NCBI GenBank assembly: GCA_030646295.1
Contig: JAUSND010000012.1
Span: forward strand, 63,723-127,722
Length of the DNA stretch: 64,000 nucleotides
Direction of reading: 5' to 3'
From: Moraxellaceae bacterium
Lineage (GTDB): Bacteria; Pseudomonadota; Gammaproteobacteria; Pseudomonadales; Moraxellaceae
This document shows positions 26,754-37,406 of the stretch, piece by piece. Under the pieces are notes generated by a model that saw only the letters and a list, made by a program, of their open reading frames with translations, was not told the DNA's origin and ran no database searches. The position numbers and the translations under genes are program-made. Position 1 is the first letter of the stretch, and every line of letters starts with the position of its first letter.

Positions 26754-27458
26754 TCAGAAACGGTAGCCAATCCCCACTGCCGTCAGCGTGTCATCCAGAT
26801 CCGCCGGGCCATCGTCGCGCTTGGTCTCGTAGACCACCGACAGATTGAGTACCTCGGTCAGGTCAAAGGTCAGCGCCGTGCGCGTACGGATCACGGTGCC
26901 CTCCTTGCCCGCTTCCACCGAGGCATCCTCATTGAAGCGGGCGCCGGCACGGAATTTCCACTCGTATTCCAGCTCGGCATTGCCCAGCGCATCGTTGACC
27001 GTTGCCCCCGTCAGCTCATCCTTGTTGTGACGCGTCCCGGCACCGAGCTCGGTGGACAGGAACATGGTATCGGTCCTGATGAAAATGTGACCGTAGCCCA
27101 GCGCAGCAAACGCCTGATAGTCCCAGCTCGTCTGCTGGTCCTTTTCTGCCTGCAACTTGACGAAGAGGTAATCGTGCTCCGTGTAGTTCCAGCTCGACTT
27201 CTCCTGGACCAGATAACGCTCGCTGGTGCGATCGCCGGTGCTGCCATCCAGCTCGTTGAGGCCCTCAAGCTTCAGCTCATGACTCCAGTCTTCATGCACA
27301 TACCGGCTTTCCAGACGACCCTTGAAGGTTTCCTTCTCGCTGCTGCCGGTCGACTTGAGCCACGCCACATGGGCCTCGCCTGACACCGGTGATTCTTCTG
27401 CCGCGACCGCACTGGCACACGCCAGTACAGTCAGCAGCGGCAATACGCTGTATCGCAC
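26754..27458 (-). CDS. DUF481-family outer-membrane protein (YdiY-like)
   Basis: A 234-residue protein with a signal peptide (ending SAVAAEE). It then has only alternating amphipathic strands and a C-terminal aromatic (GIGYRF), the outer-membrane barrel signature. The segment YLVQEKSSWNYTEHDYLFVKL and the length fit the DUF481 family, whose members are salt-stress associated in some species. The start is a GTG with AGGAGAAGG upstream. No partner gene is apparent. Confidence 0.8.
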   Translation of the reverse strand: MRYSVLPLLTVLACASAVAAEESPVSGEAHVAWLKSTGSSEKETFKGRLESRYVHEDWSHELKLEGLNELDGSTGDRTSERYLVQEKSSWNYTEHDYLFVKLQAEKDQQTSWDYQAFAALGYGHIFIRTDTMFLSTELGAGTRHNKDELTGATVNDALGNAELEYEWKFRAGARFNEDASVEAGKEGTVIRTRTALTFDLTEVLNLSVVYETKRDDGPADLDDTLTAVGIGYRF

Positions 27459-27517
27459 CTGACCTTCTCCTGTTTGCCGCTTGTTTGAGCCTTTTGCCCC
27501 GGATCTACTGTTGCGGG

Positions 27518-28348
27518 TTACTGTTCAGGGCTCAGGGCGGCACGCAATTCCGCCAGCACGCCGGCCGTTGGTGGCCGTACATTGCGCCAGATGAAAAATG
27601 CTTCTGCTGCCTGCTCCACCAGCATGCCCAGACCATCGCGCGTATCTGCGCCATGCGCCGCCGCCCATTGCAGGAACACGGTGGGTTGTGCGCCATACAT
27701 CATGTCGTAGGCGAAGGCGCCGGGCGCCAGCACATCGGCCGGCAGGGGCGGCAGGTCGCCCTGCAGGCTGGCGGAGGTGCCGTTGATGACCACATCAAAC
27801 TGCTGACCGGCCAGGCCGGTGAAGCCCGTTCCACTGATGACACCCTCGTCAGCGAACAGGGCCGCCAGTGCCTCGGCCTTGCCGGCCGTGCGGTTGGCCA
27901 CCACCAGACATGCCGGCTTTTCGACCAGCAAGGGGCTTAACACGCCCCGCACGGCACCCCCGGCACCCAGCACCAGTACGCGCTTGCCGGCCAGTGCCAC
28001 GCCGGCGTTCCGGACCAGATCACGCACCAGGCCAACGCCATCGGTATTGTCGCCGTAGAGACGGCCGTCCTTGCCGGCCAGCAGGGTATTCACCGCACCC
28101 GCCTTCTCGGCGCGCCGGGAGCGCACCGCGGCAAGCGCCCATGCCTGCTCCTTGAACGGCACCGTGATGTTGCAGCCCTTGCCACCCTCTGCCAGAAAGA
28201 CACCCAGACTGCCGGCAAAGTCGTCTGCCGGCGCCAACCGTGCCTCATAACGAAGCGCGTGACCCATCAGTCTTGCAAAAGCAGCATGAATGACAGGCGA
28301 CTTGCTATGAGCCACCGGGTTTCCGAATACACAATACAGGTCAGTCAT
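27518..28348 (-). CDS. aroE: Shikimate dehydrogenase
   Basis: A 276-residue enzyme that reduces 3-dehydroshikimate with NADPH in aromatic amino acid synthesis. The start is chosen at MTDLYCVFG (28348), where GGAGGAG precedes two adjacent ATGs. Motifs: NPVAHSKSP (substrate), [10 protein letters not shown] (catalytic Lys), [11 protein letters not shown] and [13 protein letters not shown] (Rossmann), and [12 protein letters not shown] (NADP specificity). It follows hemF and tsaC in the pseudomonad gene set, here separated by one plus-strand gene. Confidence 0.95.
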   Translation of the reverse strand: MTDLYCVFGNPVAHSKSPVIHAAFARLMGHALRYEARLAPADDFAGSLGVFLAEGGKGCNITVPFKEQAWALAAVRSRRAEKAGAVNTLLAGKDGRLYGDNTDGVGLVRDLVRNAGVALAGKRVLVLGAGGAVRGVLSPLLVEKPACLVVANRTAGKAEALAALFADEGVISGTGFTGLAGQQFDVVINGTSASLQGDLPPLPADVLAPGAFAYDMMYGAQPTVFLQWAAAHGADTRDGLGMLVEQAAEAFFIWRNVRPPTAGVLAELRAALSPEQ

Positions 28349-28469
28349 CATCTCCTCCGGGCGGCGAGCTTCGTTCACATCATCACGATCGTCAACCGGA
28401 TGATTGCGCAATCCCTGCTGCGCAAGGCAGACTCCCCAACCGGCAACATCTCTTCTGGAGTAGTGTGTA

Positions 28470-29189
28470 GTGAGCAGTAGAAAATCGCTGGGAATATTCC
28501 TGTTGGCCCTCATCACCCTTGTCCCTTCCCTGTCGTTCGCGGCATCGGCGGCGCAGTTGCAGGCCATTCGCGACAACTCGGTGCGCGCCGCCACACAGAT
28601 GATGATGTTTGTTGCCCTGGACAAGGCCGGCGAGCGCCGCCAGGCCGCACTGAAAGCGATTGCCAGCATTGACACCGCCGTGGCCGAACTGAACGACCCG
28701 GCACTGGCCACGCGCTGGCAAACCACCCGTGCCGCCCTGACCCAGGACCCGTACGAAAAGGGCGAGATCAACCAGCTGAGTCTTTATGCCTGGGAGAACG
28801 AAGTCATTCCGTTTGCCCTCGAACTGGACCAGCGCATGCCGCGCGACACCGCCCGTACCAGAAAAGACCTGTATGACCTGGCCGCACGCATGCAGCTCAT
28901 GATGATGATCTACCTGCGCAACAGTGCAGACCCGCTGGGGGGCTCCAATTACACTGGCGTCAACTCGGACAAGGACCTGGCCAAGCTGGCCGCCGACTTT
29001 ACCTTGCGACTGAATGAGCTGATGGCAAAAAACCCGACGCTGAAAGCGCCGCTGGCAAAAGTGACCGCCAAGTGGGCCTTCCTGTCCTCCCGCATCACGG
29101 ACCTGCAGCAAACCAATGTGCCCTTCATTACCGACCTTTACGGCCGCCAGATCATCGACAGCCTGCTTGCGACGGCAAACGCCAAGTGA
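28470..29189 (+). CDS. Exported all-helical protein of unknown function
   Basis: A 239-residue protein starting at a GTG with CTGGAG nine bases upstream. The signal peptide ([19 protein letters not shown]) is followed by amphipathic helices ([40 protein letters not shown]). The composition recalls PilJ-type sensor N-domains, with an internal repeat of about 90 residues around Met-rich helices. I do not recognise a family with confidence. It is divergent from aroE and ends at a strong terminator, so it is a single-gene unit. Confidence 0.6.
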   Translation: MSSRKSLGIFLLALITLVPSLSFAASAAQLQAIRDNSVRAATQMMMFVALDKAGERRQAALKAIASIDTAVAELNDPALATRWQTTRAALTQDPYEKGEINQLSLYAWENEVIPFALELDQRMPRDTARTRKDLYDLAARMQLMMMIYLRNSADPLGGSNYTGVNSDKDLAKLAADFTLRLNELMAKNPTLKAPLAKVTAKWAFLSSRITDLQQTNVPFITDLYGRQIIDSLLATANAK

Positions 29190-29200
29190 AACGTTGCAGG

Positions 29201-29240
29201 CAATAAAAAAAGCCGGCGAATTGCCGGCTTTTTTTATTGC
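29201..29240. terminator. Bidirectional terminator between the exported protein gene and hemF
   Basis: The stem AAAAAGCCGGC / GCCGGCTTTTT with loop GAATT is flanked by A- and T-runs on both sides. It serves the plus-strand gene ending at 29189 and hemF ending at 29241 on the minus strand. Confidence 0.92.
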
Positions 29241-30753
<1,513 letters not shown>

Positions 30754-30843
30754 TGGCACAAACAGCGTTCAGGAAGAGCGGCCATTATCCACGGGCTACG
30801 GTCCTGACGCACCGGTTGGTGATGCCGTCACGACAGACTTTCT

Positions 30844-32034
30844 TCACACCAGTTCCGCACCTGCCGGCAGGCGCTCGTAGCCGCCCGGCACACTGGCCAC
30901 CAGACCGCCCATCTCCAGCTGCGACAAACTGCGCAGGACCTGCGCCGGCGGCATGCCTGACATGGCAATCAGCCAGTCCGCATGACGGCACTCCTGCCCC
31001 AGCAATGACAGCAGCGCCCGTGCTGCCGGATCACAGCTCCGTGTGGCGGCCACCACCGGCGTTTCTGCCGGCGCATCCACTGGCAGGGTGAGCTGCTCGC
31101 GCAGATACCCCATCAGCGCCGGCAGATCCTCAAGGATGTGCCGGGTTTCCGTGACCAGCGTGGCACCTTCGCGGATGAGCTGCAGACAGCCCCGCGCCTG
31201 CGGATGATGGCGCGATCCGGGTAACGCCCAGACCGGGCGGCCGTGCTCCGCCGCCAGTCGTGCGGTGATAAGCGAGCCGCTGTCGGGTGCCGCCTCCACC
31301 ACCAGCACCCCGATGCCAAGCCCGCTGATGATGCGGTTACGGCGGGGGAAGTGCTGCGCCAGTGGCGGCGTGCCGGGCAGATACTCGCTGACGATGAGGC
31401 TGCCGCCGTCCAGAATTTCCTGGTACAGGCGATGATGCTCGCGGGGATAGGGCCGGTCTGCTCCGGTCCCGAGTACCGCCACCGTTTTTCCACCCGCCCG
31501 CATCGCCCCGGCATGCGCGGCCCCGTCAATGCCGCTGGCCAACCCGCTGGTCACCACCAGGCCGGCCCGCGCCAGATCGGCAGCAAAATCACGCGCATCG
31601 GCAAGGCCGGTATGGGAAGGATGGCGGCTGCCAACCATCGCCAGCTGGGGCAGACCCAGCAGTGATGCATTGCCGCGCAGGAACAGCAGGGGTGGCGCGT
31701 CGGGAATTTCCCGCAGCAGGGCAGGGTAGTCCGGACAGGACAAGGTCAGCAGGCGCTGACCTGTCTGTTCGCACCAGGCAAGGTCCGCCGCCACCGCCTC
31801 ATCCATCTCACGCATCAGGTCGGGATCAGTCCTGCCCTGCCAGTGCTGCAGGTGCGTCACGGCAGAGCTCCCTATCCCGGCAGCACGCCATGCCGGCGGA
31901 CTGGCAGACAAGGCCTGTCCCGGGCCGGAAAAAGCCTCAAGCAAACGGTGGAAGCGCAGGGAGGATTGCTGCAGCAGGCGCCACAGCCGTAACCAGTCCA
32001 TGGCCTGGACCGGCAGGGGGGAGGGTTCGTACAT
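30844..32034 (-). CDS. dprA: DNA-processing protein DprA
   Basis: A 396-residue protein that loads RecA on incoming single-stranded DNA during natural transformation. The Rossmann-like core shows LAMVGSRHPSHTGLADARDFA, VVTSGLASGIDGAAHAGAM, TVAVLGTGADRPYPREH, GSLIVSEYLPGTPP and FPRRNRIISGL. A C-terminal winged helix is at about 325-390. Presence of dprA suggests possible competence, but many non-competent bacteria keep it. Confidence 0.96.
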   Translation of the reverse strand: MYEPSPLPVQAMDWLRLWRLLQQSSLRFHRLLEAFSGPGQALSASPPAWRAAGIGSSAVTHLQHWQGRTDPDLMREMDEAVAADLAWCEQTGQRLLTLSCPDYPALLREIPDAPPLLFLRGNASLLGLPQLAMVGSRHPSHTGLADARDFAADLARAGLVVTSGLASGIDGAAHAGAMRAGGKTVAVLGTGADRPYPREHHRLYQEILDGGSLIVSEYLPGTPPLAQHFPRRNRIISGLGIGVLVVEAAPDSGSLITARLAAEHGRPVWALPGSRHHPQARGCLQLIREGATLVTETRHILEDLPALMGYLREQLTLPVDAPAETPVVAATRSCDPAARALLSLLGQECRHADWLIAMSGMPPAQVLRSLSQLEMGGLVASVPGGYERLPAGAELV

Positions 32035-32047
32035 GGCATCCTTGCCT

Positions 32048-32079
32048 CAAAAAAACGGGCCGTCATCATGACGGCCCGG
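32048..32079 (-). terminator. Terminator of the LysM gene
   Basis: On the minus strand the stem CGGGCCGTCA / TGACGGCCCG with a three-base loop is followed by TTTTTTT. It falls between the LysM gene and the dprA start, so dprA needs its own promoter or readthrough. Confidence 0.9.
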
Positions 32080-32108
32080 TATAGCCTTGCAAAAGTATGA
32101 AAGGGGGA

Positions 32109-33218
32109 TCAGTCGCCGCTGACTGGCGGCTTGATTTCGTCACCCACCTTGATGGATGTCGTCGAACGCAGTACCAGCGCGTAGCTCACACGGGAGAAGG
32201 TGCGGAACACCATCGCCAGACCGGCACGCTCCGGTGGCAGCTTCACGTATTCATTGGTGGCACGGTCACGAATGGTCTCGCCCTTCTTGTAGAGGGCAAA
32301 CGTATGACCGGACTTCACGCCATCCAGCTCGCCACGATTGACCACGATCACGCTGTGCTGTGCACCGGACCCGATGCTGTCGAAAATGCGCAGGATGCTG
32401 CCCGGCTTCACGCTATCCGGATTGCTCGGATAGAAAACCGAAGAAATGCGCTGTGCCTCATTCGGCAGCAGCTTGTCTTCGATCCGCACTTCCTGGGTTG
32501 TACGCGTCACCTCCAGCGTACCAACCTCGCGCTCCAGTGCGACCAGCTTGCCGGCACCGATATCCTCAGCCTCGTAGCCCAGCACTTCACGGGTGTCCGG
32601 GTCGATATAGGCACGACCTCCGCGATAAACACCATAGACACCGCTGGGCTCAAGCAGCTTGTTCTTGTTGCGCACATAAATGTTGTCGCCCGCACCACCC
32701 ACAATGCGACCTTCCTTGCCGGACAGCACATAGGGGGCATTGTCCAGCTCGGCCTTGGTCACCACGCGGGAACCGTTCAGGTAGCGCTGGATTTCCTGCA
32801 GGGGAATGGCAGGAATGGCAAGGCTGAGTGGCTGTATACGTGCTTGCGGATGCAGCTTCTGATCACGGCCCGAGCCGCTGATGATCTGGGTCGGCTGGCC
32901 CGTGGCCATGCGCTCTTCGAGACCGGCACAACCACCACCAAGATCCACTGCCACCACAGCCTGACCCTTGATCTGGCACAGCACCAGCACATCGCCGGGG
33001 TAGATCAGATGGGGATTCTGGACCTGGGGATTGATTTCCCAGATTTCGGGCCAGCGCCAGGGGTCCGCCAGATAGCGGCTGGAAATATCCCAGAGTGTAT
33101 CGCCACGCACGACGGTATAGCGTTCGGGAGCGGACTCCCTGACCTGAACAGGCGCTTCAGCCTGCACGACACCTGCCAGCAGGCAGGCTCCCACGATTCC
33201 CAGAAGACGTTTTTTCAT
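32109..33218 (-). CDS. LysM-domain exported protein
   Basis: A 369-residue protein, started at the ATG at 33218 with AAGGGAACC upstream. A signal peptide (MKKRLLGIVGACLLAGVVQA) precedes one LysM domain at about 33-85 (YTVVRGDTLWDISSRYLADPWRWPEIWEIN, then LIYPGDVLVL), which binds peptidoglycan glycan. The remaining ~280 residues are beta-rich and conserved in the pseudomonad homologue beside dprA, as I recall it. It is divergent from def. Confidence 0.9.
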   Translation of the reverse strand: MKKRLLGIVGACLLAGVVQAEAPVQVRESAPERYTVVRGDTLWDISSRYLADPWRWPEIWEINPQVQNPHLIYPGDVLVLCQIKGQAVVAVDLGGGCAGLEERMATGQPTQIISGSGRDQKLHPQARIQPLSLAIPAIPLQEIQRYLNGSRVVTKAELDNAPYVLSGKEGRIVGGAGDNIYVRNKNKLLEPSGVYGVYRGGRAYIDPDTREVLGYEAEDIGAGKLVALEREVGTLEVTRTTQEVRIEDKLLPNEAQRISSVFYPSNPDSVKPGSILRIFDSIGSGAQHSVIVVNRGELDGVKSGHTFALYKKGETIRDRATNEYVKLPPERAGLAMVFRTFSRVSYALVLRSTTSIKVGDEIKPPVSGD

Positions 33219-33294
33219 TATGGTTCCCTTCAGGCTGGGCAGGCCGGACTGTCCGAGGCGGCCGGATGTCGGTCGCAATTTCGGTTTGCACTCG

Positions 33295-33300
33295 TATAAT
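33295..33300 (+). promoter_or_regulatory. Perfect -10 box upstream of def
   Basis: TATAAT stands 124 bases before the def start in the divergent LysM/def gap. No clear -35 is seen at the expected place (33272-33277). Read on the other strand, the same A/T block offers TATTAT for the LysM gene. Confidence 0.4.
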
Positions 33301-33423
33301 AGGGCAAAGCCAAGCCACACTCTGTGACGCGATTATCAGACTTTTACAGTAACTTCATCACCTTAGCAAGCATTCTTGGGATGTTACTCCAAGTGTGCCG
33401 CCCCGGAAAACCGAACGGATACC

Positions 33424-33930
33424 ATGGCCCTGCTCCCGATTCTCGAATACCCCGATCCCCGTCTGCGCACCAAGGCCCGGCCGGTGGCGCAAGTGGATGC
33501 TGCAGTTCGCCAGCTGATCCGCGACATGCTGGAAACCATGTACGAGGCCAAGGGCATCGGCCTGGCTGCCACCCAGGTGGACCGGCACATCCAGCTGATC
33601 GTGATGGACCTGTCGGATGAAAAGACGGCACCACGCGTCTACATCAATCCGGTCATCACGCCCCTGTGCGAGGAAAAGGCGCCCTATGACGAAGGCTGCC
33701 TGTCGGTACCGGGTTTCTACGAGACCGTGGAGCGTCCGGCACGCGTGCAGATCAGTGCACTCGATGGCGAGGGCAAGGCCTTTGAGGAAACCGCCGATGG
33801 CCTGCTCGCCGTCTGCATCCAGCATGAAATGGATCATCTCAGCGGCAAGCTGTTTGTCGACTACCTGTCCTCGCTCAAACGTGAGCGCATCAAGAAAAAG
33901 CTGGAAAAACAGCACAAGCAGCAGGCCTGA
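33424..33930 (+). CDS. def: Peptide deformylase
   Basis: A 168-residue metalloenzyme removing the formyl group from new proteins. All three family motifs are present: [17 protein letters not shown] and QHEMDHLSG (Cys and two His as metal ligands, Glu catalytic). The ATG at 33424 is used because the preceding in-frame residues are not conserved. It is six bases upstream of fmt, in the classic def-fmt-rsmB operon. Confidence 0.97.
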   Translation: MALLPILEYPDPRLRTKARPVAQVDAAVRQLIRDMLETMYEAKGIGLAATQVDRHIQLIVMDLSDEKTAPRVYINPVITPLCEEKAPYDEGCLSVPGFYETVERPARVQISALDGEGKAFEETADGLLAVCIQHEMDHLSGKLFVDYLSSLKRERIKKKLEKQHKQQA

Positions 33931-33936
33931 CACCAA

Positions 33937-34908
33937 GTGAGCAACAACCCTGAAAGTGGTCCTTTACGCATTGTCTTTGCCGGCACGCCGGAGTTTGCTG
34001 CCGAAAGCCTGAAAGCCCTCCTGCAACAGGGCGAACACGATGTCATTGCCGTCTATACCCAGCCGGACCGCCCGGCGGGCCGTGGCCGCGAACTCAAGGC
34101 CAGCCCGGTCAAGGAGCTGGCCCTGGAGCGCCGCATTCCGGTGTACCAGCCGCTCAGCCTGAAAGACGCCGACGCCAGCAACGAACTGCGCGCCCTCAGA
34201 CCCGACCTGATGATCGTGGCCGCCTATGGTCTGCTGTTGCCAAAGGACGTACTTGAGATTCCGCGCCTTGGCTGCATCAACGTGCATGCGTCGCTGCTGC
34301 CGCGCTGGCGCGGTGCGGCGCCCATCCAGCGCGCCATTCTGGCCGGTGACCGCGAAACCGGCATTACCATCATGCAGATGGATGTGGGCCTGGACACTGG
34401 CGCCATGCGTTACATGGAACGCTGCCCGATTTCGCCCAACGATACCGGTGCCAGCCTGCATGACCGCCTTGCCCTGCTGGGTGGTGAATCGCTGGTGGCG
34501 GCACTGGAGCTGCTGGCGGACGGTGAGCTGCCCAGCGCACCGCAGAACGATGCCGATGCCACCTATGCCCGCAAGCTGACCAAGGACGAAGCGCGCCTTG
34601 ACTGGACCCAGCCGGCCGACCTGCTGGCCCGGGCCGTACGCGCGTATAACCCGGTGCCGGTGGCGTTCACGACGCTGGCGGACCAGGTGGTACGGGTCTG
34701 GCAGGCGCGCGCGCTGGCTGAAACCTCGACCGCGCCTGCCGGCATGATCATCGCGGCCGACCGTGACGGCCTGCGCGTCGCTGCAGGCAACGGCTCGGTG
34801 CTGCTGCTGGAAACCCTGCAATTGCCGGGTGGCAAACCCCTTTCTGTCCTGCAGCTGCTGAATGCACGACGCGACCAGTTGGCCCCCGGCCAGGTATTTG
34901 GCATATGA
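33937..34908 (+). CDS. fmt: Methionyl-tRNA formyltransferase
   Basis: A 323-residue enzyme that formylates Met-tRNA(fMet) with 10-formyl-THF. Motifs: LRIVFAGTPEFAA, YTQPDRPAGRGRELKASPVK, and the signature block CINVHASLLPRWRGAAPIQR (catalytic Asn, His). The C-terminal tRNA-binding OB domain starts at about 210. The start is GTG. It overlaps rsmB by four bases (ATGA). Confidence 0.97.
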   Translation: MSNNPESGPLRIVFAGTPEFAAESLKALLQQGEHDVIAVYTQPDRPAGRGRELKASPVKELALERRIPVYQPLSLKDADASNELRALRPDLMIVAAYGLLLPKDVLEIPRLGCINVHASLLPRWRGAAPIQRAILAGDRETGITIMQMDVGLDTGAMRYMERCPISPNDTGASLHDRLALLGGESLVAALELLADGELPSAPQNDADATYARKLTKDEARLDWTQPADLLARAVRAYNPVPVAFTTLADQVVRVWQARALAETSTAPAGMIIAADRDGLRVAAGNGSVLLLETLQLPGGKPLSVLQLLNARRDQLAPGQVFGI

Positions 34909-36215
34909 ACGGCCCCCGTACGAGTCCCCAGCGTTTGCCGGTACGTGCCCTTGCCGCACAGGCACTGGCCCCCGTCCTTGCCGGGCGTGGCTCCCTCAGC
35001 GACAGTCTGCCTCCCGCGCTGGCGGCCTGCCGGCCGGAAGATCGCGGCCTGCTGCAGGCGCTGTGTTTCACCGCCGTACGGCATGCCCTGTATTACCGCG
35101 CCCTGCTCAAGCCCCTGCTGGCCAAGTCCCCCGAACCCGTCATTGAGGCCCTGCTGCTGCTCGGCCTTGCCCAGCTGCGCGAACTGCGTGTGCCGGACCA
35201 TGCCGCCATCGGCGAAACCGTGGAGGCCGCCCGCCAGCTTGGCCGCGCCAAACTCACCGGCCTGCTCAATGCCGTGCTGCGCCGTTACCAGCGCGAACAG
35301 GCAGCCCTGGAGGCCGGCGCACAGAGCCTGCGTCATGCCCACCCGGACTGGCTGGTGCAACAGTTGCGCCGGGACTGGGGCGATGCTGCCGCCGCCATTC
35401 TGGCAGCCAACAACAGTGAAGCGCCGCTGACACTGCGCGTGAACCGGCTGAAGATTTCGCGCGAGTCATATCAGGACCTGCTCGAGACCGACAAGGTCAG
35501 CTTTGCGGTCTGTGCCCATGCCCCCGCCGGTCTGCGCGTGGAAGGCGTAGGCGATGTGCGCAAGCTGCCGGGCTTCGAGAACGGCCTGTTCTCCGTGCAG
35601 GATGAAGCCGCGCAGCTGGCGGCCGAACTGCTGGGCACCAGGCCGGGGCAGCGCGTGCTGGACGCCTGTGCCGCCCCGGGCGGAAAAACCGCGCACATCC
35701 TGGAGCGGACACCGGACTGCCAGTTGCTGGCCATCGACAGTGACGACCGCCGCAATGCCCGCATCCATGAAAACCTTGCCCGTCTGCAACTGAAGGCGGA
35801 TGTGCGCACGGCCGATGCCGGCGTTACCGCGTCATGGTGGGACGGCAAGCCGTTTGACCGCATCCTGCTGGATGCGCCCTGTACCGCCACCGGCGTGATT
35901 CGCCGGCATCCCGACATCAAGCTGCTGCGTCGTCCCGGCGATGTGGCCCAGACCGTTGCCCAGCAGCAGCGTCTGCTGGAGGCCCTGTGGCCCTTGCTCG
36001 CCACAGGTGGCCGCCTGCTCTATGCCACCTGCTCGGTGCTCAAGGCCGAGAACGAAGTGCAGGTGCGCGACTTCCTGGCGAAGCATGCCGATGCCCGTGA
36101 GGTTGCCCTGTCCGTGAAAGCCGGCGAAGCCCGCCCGCACGGTCGGCAACTGCTGCCGCAACCCGGCGGCCATGACGGTTTCTTTTATGCCCTGCTGGAA
36201 AAAGCCTCCGACTGA
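34905..36215 (+). CDS. rsmB: 16S rRNA m5C967 methyltransferase
   Basis: A 436-residue RNA methyltransferase. An N-terminal NusB-like domain (~1-140) precedes an SAM-binding Rossmann domain with VLDACAAPGGKTAHILE (motif I), FDRILLDAPCTATGVIRRHPD (TC-motif Cys) and LLYATCSVLKAENE (the second Cys, the nucleophile in this class). The reading frame is intact to GHDGFFYALLEK. In pseudomonads trkA follows directly, as I recall; here three other genes intervene. Confidence 0.97.
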   Translation: MNGPRTSPQRLPVRALAAQALAPVLAGRGSLSDSLPPALAACRPEDRGLLQALCFTAVRHALYYRALLKPLLAKSPEPVIEALLLLGLAQLRELRVPDHAAIGETVEAARQLGRAKLTGLLNAVLRRYQREQAALEAGAQSLRHAHPDWLVQQLRRDWGDAAAAILAANNSEAPLTLRVNRLKISRESYQDLLETDKVSFAVCAHAPAGLRVEGVGDVRKLPGFENGLFSVQDEAAQLAAELLGTRPGQRVLDACAAPGGKTAHILERTPDCQLLAIDSDDRRNARIHENLARLQLKADVRTADAGVTASWWDGKPFDRILLDAPCTATGVIRRHPDIKLLRRPGDVAQTVAQQQRLLEALWPLLATGGRLLYATCSVLKAENEVQVRDFLAKHADAREVALSVKAGEARPHGRQLLPQPGGHDGFFYALLEKASD

Positions 36216-36323
36216 CCCTTGTGCCCGACCGGTTCCGTTTACCGGTCAAGGCTGACGCTTTCCGTTGGTTTATGCTGACCACAGCACGTCGCAGCATGAC
36301 AATAAAAACAACGGGCCCTGCAC

Positions 36324-37379
36324 ATGAAGTTCCTTTCCGCACTCCTGCCGCTGCTGGCAGTGCTGGCCACCGCACCTGCTGCGGCCACTGACGCCGGTGA
36401 CAACAGCCAGAAGCCCTTCTCCAAACCGGTCAATATCCGCTTCTGCCTGTTTGATCCGGTGGGCAATACCGGACAGATTGCCAATCTCGGTCGCGACCTG
36501 GTGCTGGAGGCACGCAAGTGGAACCTCATTGTTGACCTCAAGGTCTATCTGGATGAACGCGTGGCCGCCGAAGACTTCAAGGCCGGCCAATGCGAGGGTG
36601 TGGCCATCACGACGCTGCGGGCCCGGCAGTTCAACCGCATCGTCGGCAGCATTGATGCACCGGGCAACCTGCGCAGCTACGCCGAAGTCAAAACCCTGAT
36701 CCGTGCGCTGGCGCAACCTGCGTTCCAGCCGATGTCGATCACCGGACGCTATCAGGTGGTGGGCGTGGTTCCGGTGGGTGCGCTGTTCGTGATGACCAAT
36801 GATCGCGCCATCGACTCCATCGAAAAAGCCGCCGGCAAACGCATTGCCGTGCTCGACTGGGACCCGTCACAAGCCAAGATGATTTCTGCCATCGGCGCGC
36901 ATCCGGTGCCGTCCGACATCACCAATTACGGCCCCAAGTTCAACAATGGCCAGGCCGACATCATTGCCGCACCTGCCATGGCCTACCTGCCGCTGGAGCT
37001 GTACAAGGGCATCGGCGCCAAGGGCGGTGTCTTCCGTTTTCCGCTGCTGCATGCCACCGGTACGATTCTGATCCGGCGCGATTTGCTGCTGCCCAAAATG
37101 CCTGACCTGGATGCACGGCTTGATCAGCTGCGTGGCTACGGACTGAAATTCGTCGACAGCTTTATTGAAAGCATTCGCGCCTCGGAAAAGGACATTCCTG
37201 CAAAACTGTGGATTGATCTGACACCGAAGGACAAGGAAAAGTACTGGCGCATGCTGCGCGAGGCCCGCATCCGCATGACGCAGGATGGCGTCTATGACAC
37301 CTCGATGATGAACCTGCTCCGGCGGGTCCGTTGCAAGCACGAACCCTCGAACGAGGAATGCAGTCTCTTTGACGAATAA
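36324..37379 (+). CDS. Putative periplasmic solute-binding protein, copy A (DUF6091-like)
   Basis: A 351-residue exported protein (signal peptide MKFLSALLPLLAVLATAPAAA). Blocks such as KPVNIRFCLFDPVG, DFKAGQCEGVAITTLRARQFN and FNNGQADIIAAPAMAYLPLE, and the C-terminal LLRRVRCKHEPSNEECSLFDE, recur in the next gene. The alternating fold and the AGQCE/GQADI segments resemble periplasmic binding proteins. I recall such proteins as DUF6091 putative solute-binding, but no ligand or transporter gene is nearby. Confidence 0.62.
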   Translation: MKFLSALLPLLAVLATAPAAATDAGDNSQKPFSKPVNIRFCLFDPVGNTGQIANLGRDLVLEARKWNLIVDLKVYLDERVAAEDFKAGQCEGVAITTLRARQFNRIVGSIDAPGNLRSYAEVKTLIRALAQPAFQPMSITGRYQVVGVVPVGALFVMTNDRAIDSIEKAAGKRIAVLDWDPSQAKMISAIGAHPVPSDITNYGPKFNNGQADIIAAPAMAYLPLELYKGIGAKGGVFRFPLLHATGTILIRRDLLLPKMPDLDARLDQLRGYGLKFVDSFIESIRASEKDIPAKLWIDLTPKDKEKYWRMLREARIRMTQDGVYDTSMMNLLRRVRCKHEPSNEECSLFDE

Positions 37380-37406
37380 GACCTGCACCGTCACCCGGAG
37401 CTCCTC

